Source: Apiosordaria backusii
Taxonomy: Eukaryota; Ascomycota; Sordariomycetes; Sordariales; Lasiosphaeriaceae
DNA: 64,000 bases
Direction of reading: 5' to 3'
NCBI GenBank assembly: GCA_030549205.1
Contig: JAUKTV010000001.1
Coordinates: 1,240,001-1,304,000 of the forward strand
This document shows positions 34,196 through 46,042 of the stretch, piece after piece. The translations under genes were made by a program, and so were the position numbers. The notes under the pieces are model-generated. The model did not search any database and was not told the DNA's origin. It saw only the letters and a program-made list of their open reading frames with translations. Numbering within the stretch: the first letter of the stretch is position 1; the number at the start of each line of letters is the position of its first letter.

Positions 34196-37100
34196 TCAAG
34201 CATCAACCTCCACCTCTTTTCCCACCCCCTCAAGCAACACCCTCCTCTTCTCCTCCTCCTTCCTCTCCCTTATCCCCTTCAAAACCCCCACCGCCCCCTC
34301 CGCCCCCCTAACCCTCGCCTCCTCCCTCGTCCTCCCACCCCCAACCCTCGCCACCTCCTCCCCCGTCTCCCTGAACACCACCGCACACTCATACTCCTTC
34401 CCCCCTTCTTCCCCTTCCGTTTTCTCCTGCACGATATACTCCACCTTTCTCCCCCCGCAAACAACCCCAGCTCCTCTTTCGGATGCAAACAATGCACCCC
34501 CTCCCCAATCAACCTTCTCATCACCCCCAAAATCCCAATTCGTTCCAACAACCCCCTGCACTCTTCCAAATCCCCGCTGTCAACCCACACCGCACCAACC
34601 AAAGACTCAAAGACATCGCTGTAAAACTTTTGCGCTTGGAGACGCGTCAGCGCCGACCAGGGGTATTTCCCCCCGCGCCAGAGCCCGTGGAGTATCTCCT
34701 CCCGGAGGGCGGAGTGCCGGTGGGTAGTGGAGACGGTGTGCTCGCCCATGTCGTGGGAGGAGTGGCGCATGAAGGACCAGAGCGGGAATTTTGTTGTTGA
34801 GCTGGTGAGGTTGATTTCGGGGGGCGGGGTGCTAGATGTCGAGGTCCAGCGAGAAGGCGGGAGGTAAGGGTTGGATGATGGGTCTGGGAGGATAACCTCG
34901 GCGTCGATTCTATCCTCTTCGATTGACCACTCCATTACCAGGAAGCCGAGGATGTCCGCGTTGACGAGGGCGGTTCGGAGAAGGTGGAGTTTGGAGTTTT
35001 CGAGCAGTTGGCCGGTTAAGGGGTCGCGGAGGGAGAACAAAGCTTCGACTACCAAATAGTCGAGGATGGCGTCGCCGAGGAATTCAAGACGGTCGAGGGA
35101 GGCGCGGGTTTCTTGAACGTTGTAGGATGGGTGCGTCATTGCTTCTACTAGGAGGGATTTCTTGGTGAAGGTGTACCCGATTAGTTCTTCGAGGCGTTGC
35201 ATATTGATCGGGAGGAGCTCGTTGTCAGGGGCTTGATCGTAAAGAACCTGTCGACCGTGCTCAATGCTTTGCCACTTGGCTTCCGGAAGGAAAAGGGAGA
35301 TGCAAGCGAGGGCTTTGGAGATCCCACCGCTGATGTGGGAGGTGCCGATGAGGGCTTCTACCACATCAGCGAGCGTTTTGGTGGCCATCATGCGAAACTT
35401 TGGTTCCTTCTTTTGTTCTTCGGCGGATGGAGGGTTGCTGATCCGCTCGAGGTAATCTTCCACGTAGACTGGCCGCCATTTGTCCGTTGTGTAGGCATTG
35501 TTGATGATATACCGACCAAGTCCGAAGTCTTTGGCAGCTTTGCAAAGCCGGTTATTGGACACGATCTTGTCTTTGGAGGCGGAGAGGAAGCCTTCTGGGT
35601 AGTGGAGGTCTGAGGGTATGTTAGTGATGATGTCGGGAAAATGGTTTGAATGACTTACACTGTGCCGAACAGTTGATAGTTGTGCAGAACTTCAGAATGG
35701 AATCCCCCAGGAACTCAATTCTCTCATAGTCGGTTGATCTGCGGGCCCCTGACGCGGTGATGGCTGTGACAACCAGATCCAAGTCTGTGATTCCAGTTGT
35801 TTGCAGCGCGCTCTCCAACAGGTCTCTGGCAACAAGATAGTCGCCCAAGACGGCTGTGAGAGCGGGAATCATCAGACCTACATGAGCAAACACAGTCGGG
35901 ACCCTGTCGACTTTAACCTGGCTCTCAAGAATTACTCGTGGGTAAGGTTTCCCACTGAGCACCGGCTGTATCACAGAATCTGGGATTGTGCGGAACTGGC
36001 CTGCCTTTTTTGGGAATGCCTGCGCTACCACATAAGGGACGTCCTCTGCTGCCTCCTCGAAACCTTTGAAGGTCTTCCTCACCAAGCTCACAGATGGCTT
36101 CTTCGGCAGCCAATCCAGATAGAAATAGGGGTGGTTGGCTCCTTCAGTATCTCGAATTAGGTACGACTGGGGAGAGCTGGTCAGTGAGTTGCGGTCGAAC
36201 TCCTGTGTTGCCATGTGATCGGTGGTGATCTCCTGCTCGGGCGAAAAGAGACGGATTGGATATTGCTTATTTTCAACTTCCCACCTATGTCCGTAGGCCA
36301 TGTTGAGCAAAGCATGGGTATGGTCTCGGTCGTCCTTGACAAGCTCTCGCTCAGGAGCTCTCCTCATTGAAATAGCCCAGGATGATCTGCGCTCCGCATG
36401 GAGAGCATGGTCTCTCACCAGAGGGACAGGGACTGGAAGCGACAGATCTAGCTGCGCCCAGTGGGTACCGTCGTCACTTGATATCGTCACACGCCGGCTA
36501 AACAGCTTGGTACTGCTCTCCCATGCTTTTGCCACATCAGGCCAAGGATTGTATTGCACATCTACTATGGTGAGTCCCTCGCGAGTCTCCACGTCCTCCA
36601 CCGCGGGAGTTTCTCTGAGAGGCAGCATGTTCTGGTTGACCAAACCGGCCTCATAGAGCTGCTTGTAAGCCTGGAAAGCGGCGTCTTTGCAAGCGAATGC
36701 TTCCGAAGGCCAAGGCCGCAAGCTTTGGGCACGGCGCAAACTCGGGGACAACGAGACGGGCAAGTTGACAGTGGCTGTTCGGAGCCCAGGCTTGCGGGCA
36801 TCAATAGGATTCCCCTCCAGATCATGGATGATGTAAAATGGAGCCCAACTGACAAACTTCCTGGTGGAGAGCGTTGAACAGAAATGCTCGAGATGTTGCT
36901 TCGCATCGTGGATGGTGATCTGAGCTCCTGTCGTCTTGTCTTTCAGAATGGGGTAGTCGCCCACCTCGGAATCCTCCATCTCCTCGAGCTCCGCAATCTC
37001 ACGCATATCGTCCTCGTACTTGCGCTTCATTTCCTGTTCGAGCCGTTTCCACTCTTCCAGTGATTGGTCATGCTCGTTTTCAAAAAGGATCCAGAGCTCC

Positions 37101-38977
37101 GACTCTGTCATTCGAGCCCTCCCCCGTCTCTGGATGAACGACTTGAGATTACTGGGCTTGTCAAAGCAGATGACCAAGTTGCACACGGGCACGTCGATGC
37201 CTTCCTCGAGAACACTCGTGGCCACCAGCAGATTGGCCTTGCCTTCCCTGAACTTCTGCAGAGACTCGGCGTCTTCCTTCTGCGTCAAATCGAGAAAACT
37301 GTGCTTGCCTCCAGGGACTTTGGATGTGCCGACCATAGACTCCACGGAGTATCGAGACTCGAGAGAGGGATGCACCGAAAGAATATGTGACAGGACGGAA
37401 GCTGTTGCCCTCTCAGTAACGAAGACAATTCCCACCGGGTTGTCTTTGTGAGAGGCGAGGATCTTGAGCAGTCCTTGAACCTTGCGGGAAAGGTTATCTG
37501 GCAAGCTGGGCGGTGATTCAGCCTTGATACCCTGGAGTGTAGTTGACAGATAGGGCTTTTCCTCGTCCCAAAGGTTATTAACCAAGGAGGCGGAGGAGCT
37601 GCCCGATTTGAGAAACTCGGTGACGACTCTGTTGATGTAATATTCTGTTGCCCACGGCCCCAAGTTGCTTGTCATCTCTCTGGCCCTCGCAAACAACGCC
37701 TTCATTTGCTTTTGCGACTGAGTGTCGCGGGACATGATTGCCTTCTTCAGAGCCTCTCGACTGCGTTCCGTGTTTGCCTCACGAAGGCGTATTATATGAG
37801 GATCAGCTGCGATATCCATCTGCTGTAAAGCCTGTTTGAGCCTGGCCAGATTTGAGGTCGGGGAGCTGACGTCTTGGGGTTCGGGGAGGTCGCCATATAT
37901 GTAGTCCTTCATCTCGGGGCGGTTCACCTGAGCCATAAGCTCGTCGCGATGCCTGCTTGGTGTTCGGCAGATTGCATCAAGTGTTTGTTCCAGTGTTTCG
38001 ATGTCAGCGATATTTGACCTCATCAATGGGCTAGCCGTGAGACCCAGAATATGAGGAACGGGTCGACCTTGTTCTTTGAGTTTGGCGTACGACTCCCTCA
38101 TAAGTCTGGCCACAGGGTTCATCCGAACACAATTATGCGCTGCTTACTGTTAGTCCTCAGTCATACTTGCGGCTCCGGGGGATGGGAGATATCTTACCTT
38201 CATCGATGATGAGCAGATTAATGGATTCTAATGGCACGAAAGCGTGCGACACAGCCGCATCAAACAAGATCTGGTATGTCGACACGACTATCCGAACATT
38301 CGTGAGAACCGCATCCCAAACGCCTGACTTGTATTTCCAGGCCTGTACGTTATCAGCACCGCAGATGAATCTTGATTGGACGCCTGGGATTTGCTTTTCG
38401 ATGACCTTGAACTGTTGCTCGGCAAGTTGAACAGTAGGAGCAACGAACCAAATTAGCTAGACATTTTCGTTAGTTTGATACTCAACAAGAAATCCCATCC
38501 ATGACTCCAGCTGTGGTTTGAGCGAGCCTACCTTGGGACTTCTTCCGAGCTCTTCTTGAATCCGAAGTATAGCTCTAAGCCGAGAGGTCAGTCATTGCCC
38601 ACAAAGATTGCGAGGCTCACCTCACACTTGTGTCTTTCCACTGCCCGTGTCCATCTGTAGGTACCCATGTCAGTTGGGAAGTGGTCACTTGGCGTTGCGG
38701 CGTATCTTACTGCAACAATGATGTTCCGCTGAAGACTTTCTTCAAACATCTCGACTTGATATGCTCTTGCTCTCATCACCACCTCGGGAGGAGTTTTGAC
38801 TTCTGGGGGTGTTATACTGCCGCTGGTGTCTTCGGTGTCTGAAGACTCCGGAGCAGTTCCGTTTGGGAAAATCTTTACTTTCGGGGCCTCTTTCGCCCCC
38901 TGAGGTCCCTTTTCATCGGAAGAGGATGTCTCGAGATCTTCTGCCATCGGATTGATCGTGTCCTTTCCAGACTCCAT
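34196..38977 (-). CDS. dcl2: Dicer-like protein 2 (RNA silencing ribonuclease), apparent frameshift near the C-terminus
   Basis: Six exons: 38977..38711, 38654..38626, 38574..38532, 38456..38198, 38139..35659 and 35609 to the end. Order: helicase with Walker A MDTGSGKTQ and the DEAHNC box, then SFIQRRGRARM (motif VI), a dicer dimerisation region, RNase IIIa (YERIEFLGDSILKF ... KTLADVVEALIG) and RNase IIIb (LDRLEFLGDAILDYLV ... YSDVFESLVGAVWVD). Both RNase III sets keep the acidic catalytic residues. No PAZ domain is obvious, as is common in fungal dicers. Read as given, the frame stops at 34279 (1469 residues). The expected end, KVEYIVQEKTEG to 34196 (about 1497 residues), lies in another frame after a 6-G run at 34451-34456. 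It processes dsRNA into small RNAs for quelling and antiviral defence. Confidence 0.93.
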
Positions 38978-39660
38978 GACTGGTGTTAAGTTGAAGCAGA
39001 AAGAAGCCGTGTGGCGTTGCTGAGTTTTTGAGCCCGGTAATGGCAGCAATAAACTCTGGTAGCGTCGCAAAGTAAAAACTGATCCTTCATAAATTTTCTT
39101 CTCCCATCTTCCAAAGTAGCGCCGAAGCAAGCTGGGATGAAATAGACTGGAGTGTCGGTAAGCCACAGCAGGCCTCACTAAGGTTGGAGAATGGTAGTAC
39201 TGATGTGCGGAGGCCACACAAAGACTGCACTGGTGAGAACATACCGCTTGGATCTTGCCCATTCATATACCTTTGGTGAAAGATTGCCAGGCAGATGTGA
39301 TCTTCTTGATCATGGTCAGCTGGCTGGCCAGATGGGGCGATAATGGTGGGACTCAGGAGCTGTCAAGACGTGTATTTAAGTACCAATGAATGATGACATA
39401 TACCTGAAAGTAGTATACATGCAAAACATGCCAAAACGAATGTTGATGAGGCCCACAACCAGCAATGTTGAAGTGAGTGAGAGGAGAGGCTCAGGCGGCA
39501 GCTTGGCAGGCCGCCTTGCATGAGGTGGGGATCACGACGTTTAGTGGATGCGGTCCTTCCTCATTGGTCTGCTTACACTCACCACTGTAAGTTACACAGA
39601 ACATACATCTGTTTCTATCACATCTATTCATTTTCACAAATCATAATCGAATTCTCACCC
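38978..39660. other. Intergenic: divergent upstream region of dcl2 and the RCC1-like gene
   Basis: About 0.7 kb containing the promoters of two divergent genes. An in-frame upstream ATG extension of dcl2 exists but shows no conserved sequence. No gene seen. Confidence 0.5.
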
Positions 39661-40704
39661 ATGGCACTTTATGCAACAGGCCTCAACGCCTGGAACCAAT
39701 TGGACTTTGGCAGCATCAAGAAAGAGCAAGAACCAGACGACATCTTCACCTTTACCTGCGTTCTCAAGGACAATGACACAGACTATGTCCGTCCATTCCC
39801 ATCTTATACACTAGGTAATTCATTTACCCCAAGACTTCAAAAACCAAACATTAACACTTCCCCAGTCTACACAACACGAGACCTCCTCACACCAACCCAC
39901 TCATCAGGTCTAATCCCCAAATCCCACCAAAAGCTCTCCTCCCACAACCCCCATCACTACCTCCACTTCGCCGAAGCCTCCAACGACACCATCGTCATCC
40001 CAAACCACCCAACCAACCCCTACCCCATCCAATACCCCTCCCTCACCAACCTTCTCAACTCTGCCCCCGTACATACCCCCCTCTCCTACCCCTCCCTCAA
40101 AATATCCCAACTATCAGCCTACGCAACCGGCTTCATAGCCCTTTCCACCCCCTCCCCATCAGAACCCTCCCCCCAAGTCCACTCCTGGGGCGACCCCCGC
40201 TACCCCCCCTGCCTCGCCCGCCCCACCTGCCCAATCACCTCCCCAGCCTCCACTCCCTCCCCAATCCCAGACTTACTCTCCCTCCCCACCGGCCCAATAG
40301 TCAAGATATCGTCTTGTTCATCAGGATACCTCCTAGCAGCCCTAACCGCCGGCAACGACCTCTACATCTGGGGCCACGCCTCCCGTTGCGCAAGCTGGTT
40401 CCCGAATGTCCCCCACCGTCCGGAGCCAGTTCTCATAGGAAGCGACGACGGCAAAGACATCGCCGACGTCGCTGTCGGACAGTCCCACATCATCGTTTTG
40501 ACAACAGACAACGAAATTTGGGGGAGGGGGGATAACTCCTCTGGACAGCTGGGACTTGGAAGAAATGTAAAAATGACAAAGGAGTGGACGAGGTTGAAAC
40601 TAGATTGTGGGGAGGATGATAATGATGACGAGAAAAAGAGGGAAAGAATAAAAGGGGTGTGGGCGGGGGAGAGGAATTCTTTTGTGATTGTTGAGCCTGC
40701 CTGA
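39661..40704 (+). CDS. RCC1-repeat (beta-propeller) protein
   Basis: Start at MALYATGLNAWNQLDF, the usual opening of fungal RCC1-like proteins; later blades include QVHSWGDPRYPP, LAALTAGNDLYIWGH, ADVAVGQSHIIVLTTDNEIW and GRGDNSSGQLGLG. A stop-free 51-nt segment at 39815-39865 has GTAATT and CCCAG ends and a TTAAC branch-like site. I think it is an intron, giving 330 residues (SYTLVYTTRD at the join); unspliced, the frame gives 347. RCC1-type propellers include Ran guanine exchange factors and various scaffold proteins; this short, divergent one cannot be assigned a partner. It is divergent from dcl2. Confidence 0.75.
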   Translation: MALYATGLNAWNQLDFGSIKKEQEPDDIFTFTCVLKDNDTDYVRPFPSYTLGNSFTPRLQKPNINTSPVYTTRDLLTPTHSSGLIPKSHQKLSSHNPHHYLHFAEASNDTIVIPNHPTNPYPIQYPSLTNLLNSAPVHTPLSYPSLKISQLSAYATGFIALSTPSPSEPSPQVHSWGDPRYPPCLARPTCPITSPASTPSPIPDLLSLPTGPIVKISSCSSGYLLAALTAGNDLYIWGHASRCASWFPNVPHRPEPVLIGSDDGKDIADVAVGQSHIIVLTTDNEIWGRGDNSSGQLGLGRNVKMTKEWTRLKLDCGEDDNDDEKKRERIKGVWAGERNSFVIVEPA

Positions 40705-40946
40705 CAATATAATCATGTTGATATCGAAGAAAAACAAAAGTTTCTCGTGATGCAAGTCATACCGGGCCAACAATATCAGAGGAGCACATGTCACACCCGC
40801 TGTTGACTCTTCTATTCCGCGTTGGGTTGTATTGTTCGTTCTTTTCTTTCCCTGTCCTGTCTAGTGTACAAACATGCCTGCAGAGAACCCTCAAGAACGC
40901 GCTTCCTCATCATTCATCGTCAAGAGAAAAAACCTCTATCCCCAGA

Positions 40947-42106
40947 TCATAGATTTGTAAGATAATCCTCAATCTCCTGGGGGGTGAGCTTCCGGAAGCG
41001 AGGTCCCACCGCCCCTTCCACACCCTCGACGCCGAGGAGGTGGTGTGCTGGGGGTCCGACGATACCTGTTGTCACTAATGTCAGTAAATATCCAGCAATA
41101 AAAAACACAGAAATGAAACCCACCAATCTCAATAGTCTCCCCATTCATCTCCCCCTCAATCGTCTCCTTCAGCGTCAACAGCGCAATATGCACCGCATCC
41201 TCCAGCTCCAACCCCTCCGTATACCTCTTCTCCAAAAACGTCTTCGCCGTCGTCGCGCTCTTCCCAATCGCCGTCGCCTTCCACGGAAAGTAACTCCCCG
41301 AAGGATCAACCTGATACAACATCGGCCCGCCCTTCAAGATGCCACCCGTCTTCCCGCTCAACTTCTTGCCCTCTTCGCCCTCCTTCGCCTCGATTTCCTC
41401 TTCGGGGAGAATGCCCTCATCCCAGCCGGCGATGAGGAGGGAGACACCATAGGGGCGGACACCGCCGGATTGTGTGGCTTCTTGCATGACGCGGGCGACG
41501 TCTTGGACTAGGATGCGGGTGGGGGGGTATTCGTTGTAGATGCGCTTGTAGCCCGTGTGGGAGACTTTGCGGGCGCGGTCGACAAGGACTCGGTAGTCGG
41601 GGCCCATGCCCGAGTAAACCATGCCGATGTTGGGGGTGATGAGGCTGATTTTGGAGAGGGAGGAGGGGTCGGCGAGGGGGGAGGAGGATTTCTTTTCTGT
41701 GGCGAGGACGATGCCGTTTGTGGCTGTTTGTGAGGGGCATGGTTAGTTATGAGTGTTCGGATTTGGTCCAAGTAGGGGAGCGGGTGGTGGGAGATATCTC
41801 GACGGAGTCTGTGATGGTGATGGTGGGGAGGGGCAGTAGCTCACCCTTGATGCCTAGGGCTGTTACGCCTTGGTTGACGGCGTTGAGGGCATATTCTGGG
41901 ATGTGTTAGAGAAAATAATTCGTATTGATATCATAACAAAGCTTCTTATTCGAAGAGCTGGCGACGGGAGGTGACGAACCGATCTGTACCAGCTTGCCGC
42001 TATTTGCAATGTCAGCGATGTTCCATGTTCACAGCTTCCGGCAGCCAAGCGACCCAACTTACCTGGGCGAGAAAGTTGTAAGAGAGAATGAGTATCTGTC
42101 CGCCAT
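40947..42106 (-). CDS. PRE8: 20S proteasome subunit alpha-2
   Basis: Five exons (42106..42063, 41999..41980, 41895..41845, 41723..41124, 41065..40947) give 277 residues. The alpha-type N-terminal signature [20 protein letters not shown] is spread over three exons, the second only 20 nt. It continues ALNAVNQGVTALGIKATNG, IVLATEKKSS, GMVYSGMGPDYRVLVDRA and TRILVQDVARVMQEATQSGG. The [10 protein letters not shown] start and the RPYGVSLLIAGWD block fit alpha-2 (Pre8). It is a structural subunit of the outer 20S ring. It is slightly long for the family because of an acidic/basic loop (EAKEGEEGKKLSGKTGG) and a longer end, both seen in filamentous fungi as I recall. Confidence 0.95.
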
Positions 42107-42801
42107 GGTGCCAGTTTGGGGAGACTATGGAGTGGTGTAATTATTCGGGGTTGATGGGTGGTGGTTGTGAGAGGGTCGTCTTCCAATGTCCTGTCGCAGG
42201 TTGGCGTTGCGAGGCTGCTGATGTCGGTCGTCCAAAGCTCCCCCCAGGCACGGTGAAGTTGCGCGTTCGACAGCCCCAGCACTTCCAGCCTGCCGCAAGA
42301 GAGAGAGCTTGGGCCACTCCTTACTGATTGGTCCAAGCACTAGCTGAAGGTGGGGCAGAACGCTGCCTGGACGTCTCGGTCAGAAGCTCCACCATCCATG
42401 GATAGCGGGGCTAAACTGATTAGGGAAGTGGTGGGTTGAAACATAAAAAAAGTTTCGCGTGGTTTGTGAAGAACTTTCCCTTTGTTTCTCGCTCTGCATC
42501 TCTGCGAGAACCTCGGGAATCGCCTCATGGCCAATGGGCAAAGGTAAGAGCAACTGTCTTTGAGATGGATTGCATATGACAAGAGACGTGGGAGTTTCTG
42601 CATCATGAGCTTCTTCTCAGGAGAAATTGCCAATGCCAGTTGGCGCAGTTTTGACCACCTGGCTGCTTTACGATTACATACAATTCTGAGCATTTCCCCA
42701 AGCTTCCTCTCAGCTTCTTCGCCCTCTTTAAACATCTCCCCCGCAATGTTTTTTCTGATGACCACATAACCACATTTTGATACTAGGCTCGAACAATCAA
42801 T
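42107..42801. other. Intergenic: divergent upstream region of proteasome alpha-2 and the RING-CH gene
   Basis: About 0.7 kb between divergent starts. No gene or clear regulatory motif recognised. Confidence 0.5.
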
Positions 42802-43846
42802 ATGGCTACCAACTCTTTGGGACAACAATGGTCATGGCCCGACGAAGTGCGGCGTTCTTCGTCTCCTAATAGGACAACACCTCCGCCGGCGCCCGCCTCA
42901 GATGCATCTCAGACCCCCGGAGCGGCACCACGAACACACTATAAGCCACGCACCTGTCGCATTTGCTTGGAAGTCGTCCAGCCCTCAACCGAACTTGACG
43001 ACTCAATCGCCGGTCGCGTCTTTGCATCAAAAACTCGTGTACGATATGTTTCCGAGGATCCCGAGCTGGGTCGGCTCATGAGCCCTTGCAACTGCAAAGG
43101 CTCTCAAAAATACGTCCACGAGGGATGTCTGCAGGTTTGGAGAAAAGCGGCCCCATTGTCGGATAGGAATTACTGGCGATGTCCGACTTGCAACTTTGAG
43201 TACCGGATGGAGCGGTTGAGATGGGGCCGATGGCTGTCAAGCAAGCTGTTGAAAGCAGGCATCACGTTCTTTGTGATGCTCATCACAGTCTTTCTGCTTG
43301 GCTTCATTGCTGATCCCATCATCAGGTATGGCGCTTCGCCTATGAGTACCATTGTCGGTTTTATTTTCGACGAGCTGGATGAAGAGTTTGACCTACCAGT
43401 TCAGCCTCTCGTGGAGGAGCTCGAGGCAGACGACTGGTATATGCATTTTGTCAAGGGTTTTCTATCCCTTGGTTTATTGGGCTTCGTCAAGTCAATGTGG
43501 GCTGTATCGCCGTTCCATTATTTCAATCTACGGGTTGGCGGCGGCCGTCGAAGACGGAGAGGTGGAACTGAGGGCATCAGTTGGGTTGTTGTGGTCGTTG
43601 GAGTTGTTACGTTTCTGGCAGTAAGTGGCATCTTCATCTCCGCATCGAGTCGACAATACTGACTGCCATTAGACAACCTGGAAAATCGTCGATCATTTCA
43701 GTGCAAAGTTTCTAGAGAATCTTAGCGACCGTGTCGTGGATGTTCAAGGGACCGAGCCTGAAGATGACGAGGAAGACGAGAATGTAGAGGGTGATGGTCC
43801 GATATCACAGAACGGCGCCACCGAGGAGTCGAGAAAAGACAGGTGA
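42802..43846 (+). CDS. RING-CH (MARCH-type) membrane E3 ubiquitin ligase-like protein
   Basis: Two exons (42802..43620 and 43673..43846) give 330 residues. Residues ~52-135 form a RING-CH finger: CRICLEV, LMSPCNCKGSQKYVHEGCLQ and WRCPTCNFEY, in C4HC3 order with an insert between the first cysteine pairs. Two or more membrane segments follow (LLKAGITFFVMLITVFLLGF, MHFVKGFLSLGLLGFVKSMW, WVVVVVGVVTFLA), and the C-terminus is acidic. Such proteins sit in ER or other internal membranes and ubiquitinate membrane substrates. No Doa10-size body is present, so it is a small MARCH-like ligase. The intron is 52 nt, GTAAGT..TTAG. Confidence 0.85.
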
Positions 43847-43859
43847 TGGCAGCGTTATT

Positions 43860-44114
43860 TTAATTGTAATAGTACTCATCGTTTGAGTTTAGGAATTCCC
43901 AGTTCTCCCCAGTTTCCCCCGGCGCCCACCTGTACTGCACACTCTTAAGTTTCCACAGCTGCTCCCCCATGCTGTAGTTTACTAGTCTGTGTGCAGAGAT
44001 CAAGCTTTGCAATAGCCGGTGGAATTTGGGCGTCTTGTCCTGTTCATGCTTGGCTTTGCGAATGCAGTAGTCCTGTTGGTCATCTTGAGGGGCTCCTCGG
44101 AGCTCACTCACCAT
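43860..44114 (-). CDS. Possible small hypothetical protein
   Basis: An 84-codon frame with balanced composition, neither low-complexity nor an antisense shadow of a known exon. It has a charged middle (IRKAKHEQDKTPKFHRLLQS) and an aromatic, acidic end (YRWAPGETGENWEF then EYYY). Its stop is 13 nt from the stop of the convergent RING-CH gene. The start codon overlaps a perfect splice donor (ATG|GTGAGT), so the true gene may have a different first exon. I do not recognise a family. Confidence 0.35.
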   Translation of the reverse strand: MVSELRGAPQDDQQDYCIRKAKHEQDKTPKFHRLLQSLISAHRLVNYSMGEQLWKLKSVQYRWAPGETGENWEFLNSNDEYYYN

Positions 44115-44991
44115 GTTGCTTCCTCCTCAGCTTCTGCTGGCTTATGAAATGGGTTGAAGTTGCCAGTAGGATTAGTACATATTACACTACTCGTTCATAA
44201 GATTTAGTCTCCAATATATATCATCACAGTTGAGAAGTTGAAGATATCTATCTCTTTATGCATGGCCATCATTGTGTGTTTGGAGTTTGGTGAAGGTGAA
44301 GGTGACACAAGAGGGGCTCTGCTGTGCATCGCCATCGATAAGAAATCTGATAAGCTTGCCGGGCTGTTAGCGTCATTGCCGGGCCCCTGAATTCTAAAAT
44401 GTGGGACCGGCAACGGTAGCCGGGGGAGTGGCTGGCCTGCAACGAGCTGACACTTGTCAGCTGGAAATAATTTCCAAAACGCGCGCCGGGGACATCCAGG
44501 TCTTGTCGTTCTGTTGAAGGAGATGGCAGTTTGAGGATTCCCAGCGGTGTCGTCTTTTCAATGTCTTTGCCTTGAGCGCGACACATCGCCATTAAACGGT
44601 TTACTTGGCACTCTTATCTGTCCGATGATTCCTGTACGAGGGCAGCCAATTTCGCCAAATGTCTAGATCTTGATCCATGTGCGACCAACCCTTCCAGAAT
44701 TTGCGGCGCTCCTCATAGCCATTGACCTTGACTGTCAGTCTTACTCTCGACGACTTGACTGTGCCGATAATCTCCTATACCACGAGCGATTTGATCCTCT
44801 AAAAGGCGGCGACTGTTCCCACACCAAGCCCGACGGGCTTAGACTTTTACGCGAGCGCAACGACTCGAAGGGCCTCCAGCTCACCGTGGCACAAAGCCTC
44901 CTCTCGACAAACAATCCCGACTGGTATTTCTTGAAAGATTAGGTGGAATCGGATCTGAGCCTCGGGAATACCCAGGCCACACCCAGACAAG
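44115..44991. other. Intergenic upstream of the mannosyltransferase gene
   Basis: About 0.9 kb. Includes the presumed promoter and leader of the Mnn11-like gene. Open frames in it are short and unconvincing. Confidence 0.5.
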
Positions 44992-46042
44992 ATGCATTTC
45001 GCACTCCCGCCACGAAAAACGTCGAATCCTCCGCCATACTTGCCTCGATCGAACCGGCTACCCACTTTACGGAGAAGCCGCCTGAAGCTCATCGCTATTA
45101 CGGGACTCTTCTTCTTGACAGTAATATACCTCCTCACGCGGGGCAACGGGCATCCCAAGCTTAAGAAGCGCATGCCCACCGGTAACCCGCCAGTGGTGCT
45201 GGTGACCGTCTTTGACGAGGCGAAGTACGGCAAGGGGTATCTCGACGCAATCAAGGAGAACAGGATACAATATGCTGAAAAGCATGGTATGACAATACTA
45301 CCATGAACTTAATCATAACAGACGCTAACAGTGACATATAGGATATCAAACATTTTTTGCCAACATTGGCGATTACGATCTGAAGGGTGCGCCGGGATCC
45401 TGGACCAAGGTGGTGGCCATGCGCCATGCCCTCACCAAGTATCCCGAGTGCCACTTTCTCTGGTATCTGGACCAAAACGCCTTCGTGATGAACCCGCAGT
45501 TGAAGATCGAGGACCATATCATGAAAACGGCCAAGTTGACCGACCTCATGAAGAAGGACCACTCTGTTGTCCCGCCAGACAGCATCATCAAGACGTTTGC
45601 CCACCTCACTGGACAGGATGTGGACTTTGTTCTCACCCAGGACAAGGAGGGGCTGTCTGTCGGGAGCTTCATCGTTCGCAATGGGGAATGGGGCGAGTTC
45701 TTCTTGGACACTTGGTTTGACCCTATCTACAGGAGCTACAACTTTCAGAAGGCCGAGGCACATGCTTTGGTGAGTTCTGATTCCAAAATTTCTCAGTCGG
45801 CCAGAACTCCTAACTCTTCACAGGAACACATTGTTCAATGGCACCCCACGATTCTCGCCCGTCTCGCCATTATTGACCAGCGCCTTCTCAACTCTTACAG
45901 CCAAGGAAACAAGGGAGACCAGTACAGGGACGGAGACATCGCCGTCAGGCTCGTTGACTGTGTATCAGCGGGTGCTCAGGCATGCGAGACCGAATCCCAA
46001 AGATTTACCCAACAATGGCGGACCTCGTTTGGCAAATTCTAG
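44992..46042 (+). CDS. GT34 alpha-1,6-mannosyltransferase, Mnn11-like
   Basis: Three exons (44992..45286, 45342..45769, 45824..46042) give 313 residues. It is a type II Golgi membrane protein: a short basic cytoplasmic tail, then the anchor LKLIAITGLFFLTVIYLLT. The GT34 domain (GMA12/MNN10 family) includes NPPVVLVTVFDEAKYGKGYL, ENRIQYAEKHGYQTFFANIG, SWTKVVAMRHALTKYPECHF and LWYLDQNAFVMNP, then VGSFIVRNGEWGEFFLDTWF. At the usual DxD metal site this protein reads LDQNA. Partners in yeast (Mnn9/Mnn10/Hoc1 complex) extend the alpha-1,6 mannan backbone of N-glycans. The second intron is 54 nt, in frame and stop-free, with a CCTAAC branch site. Confidence 0.9.
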
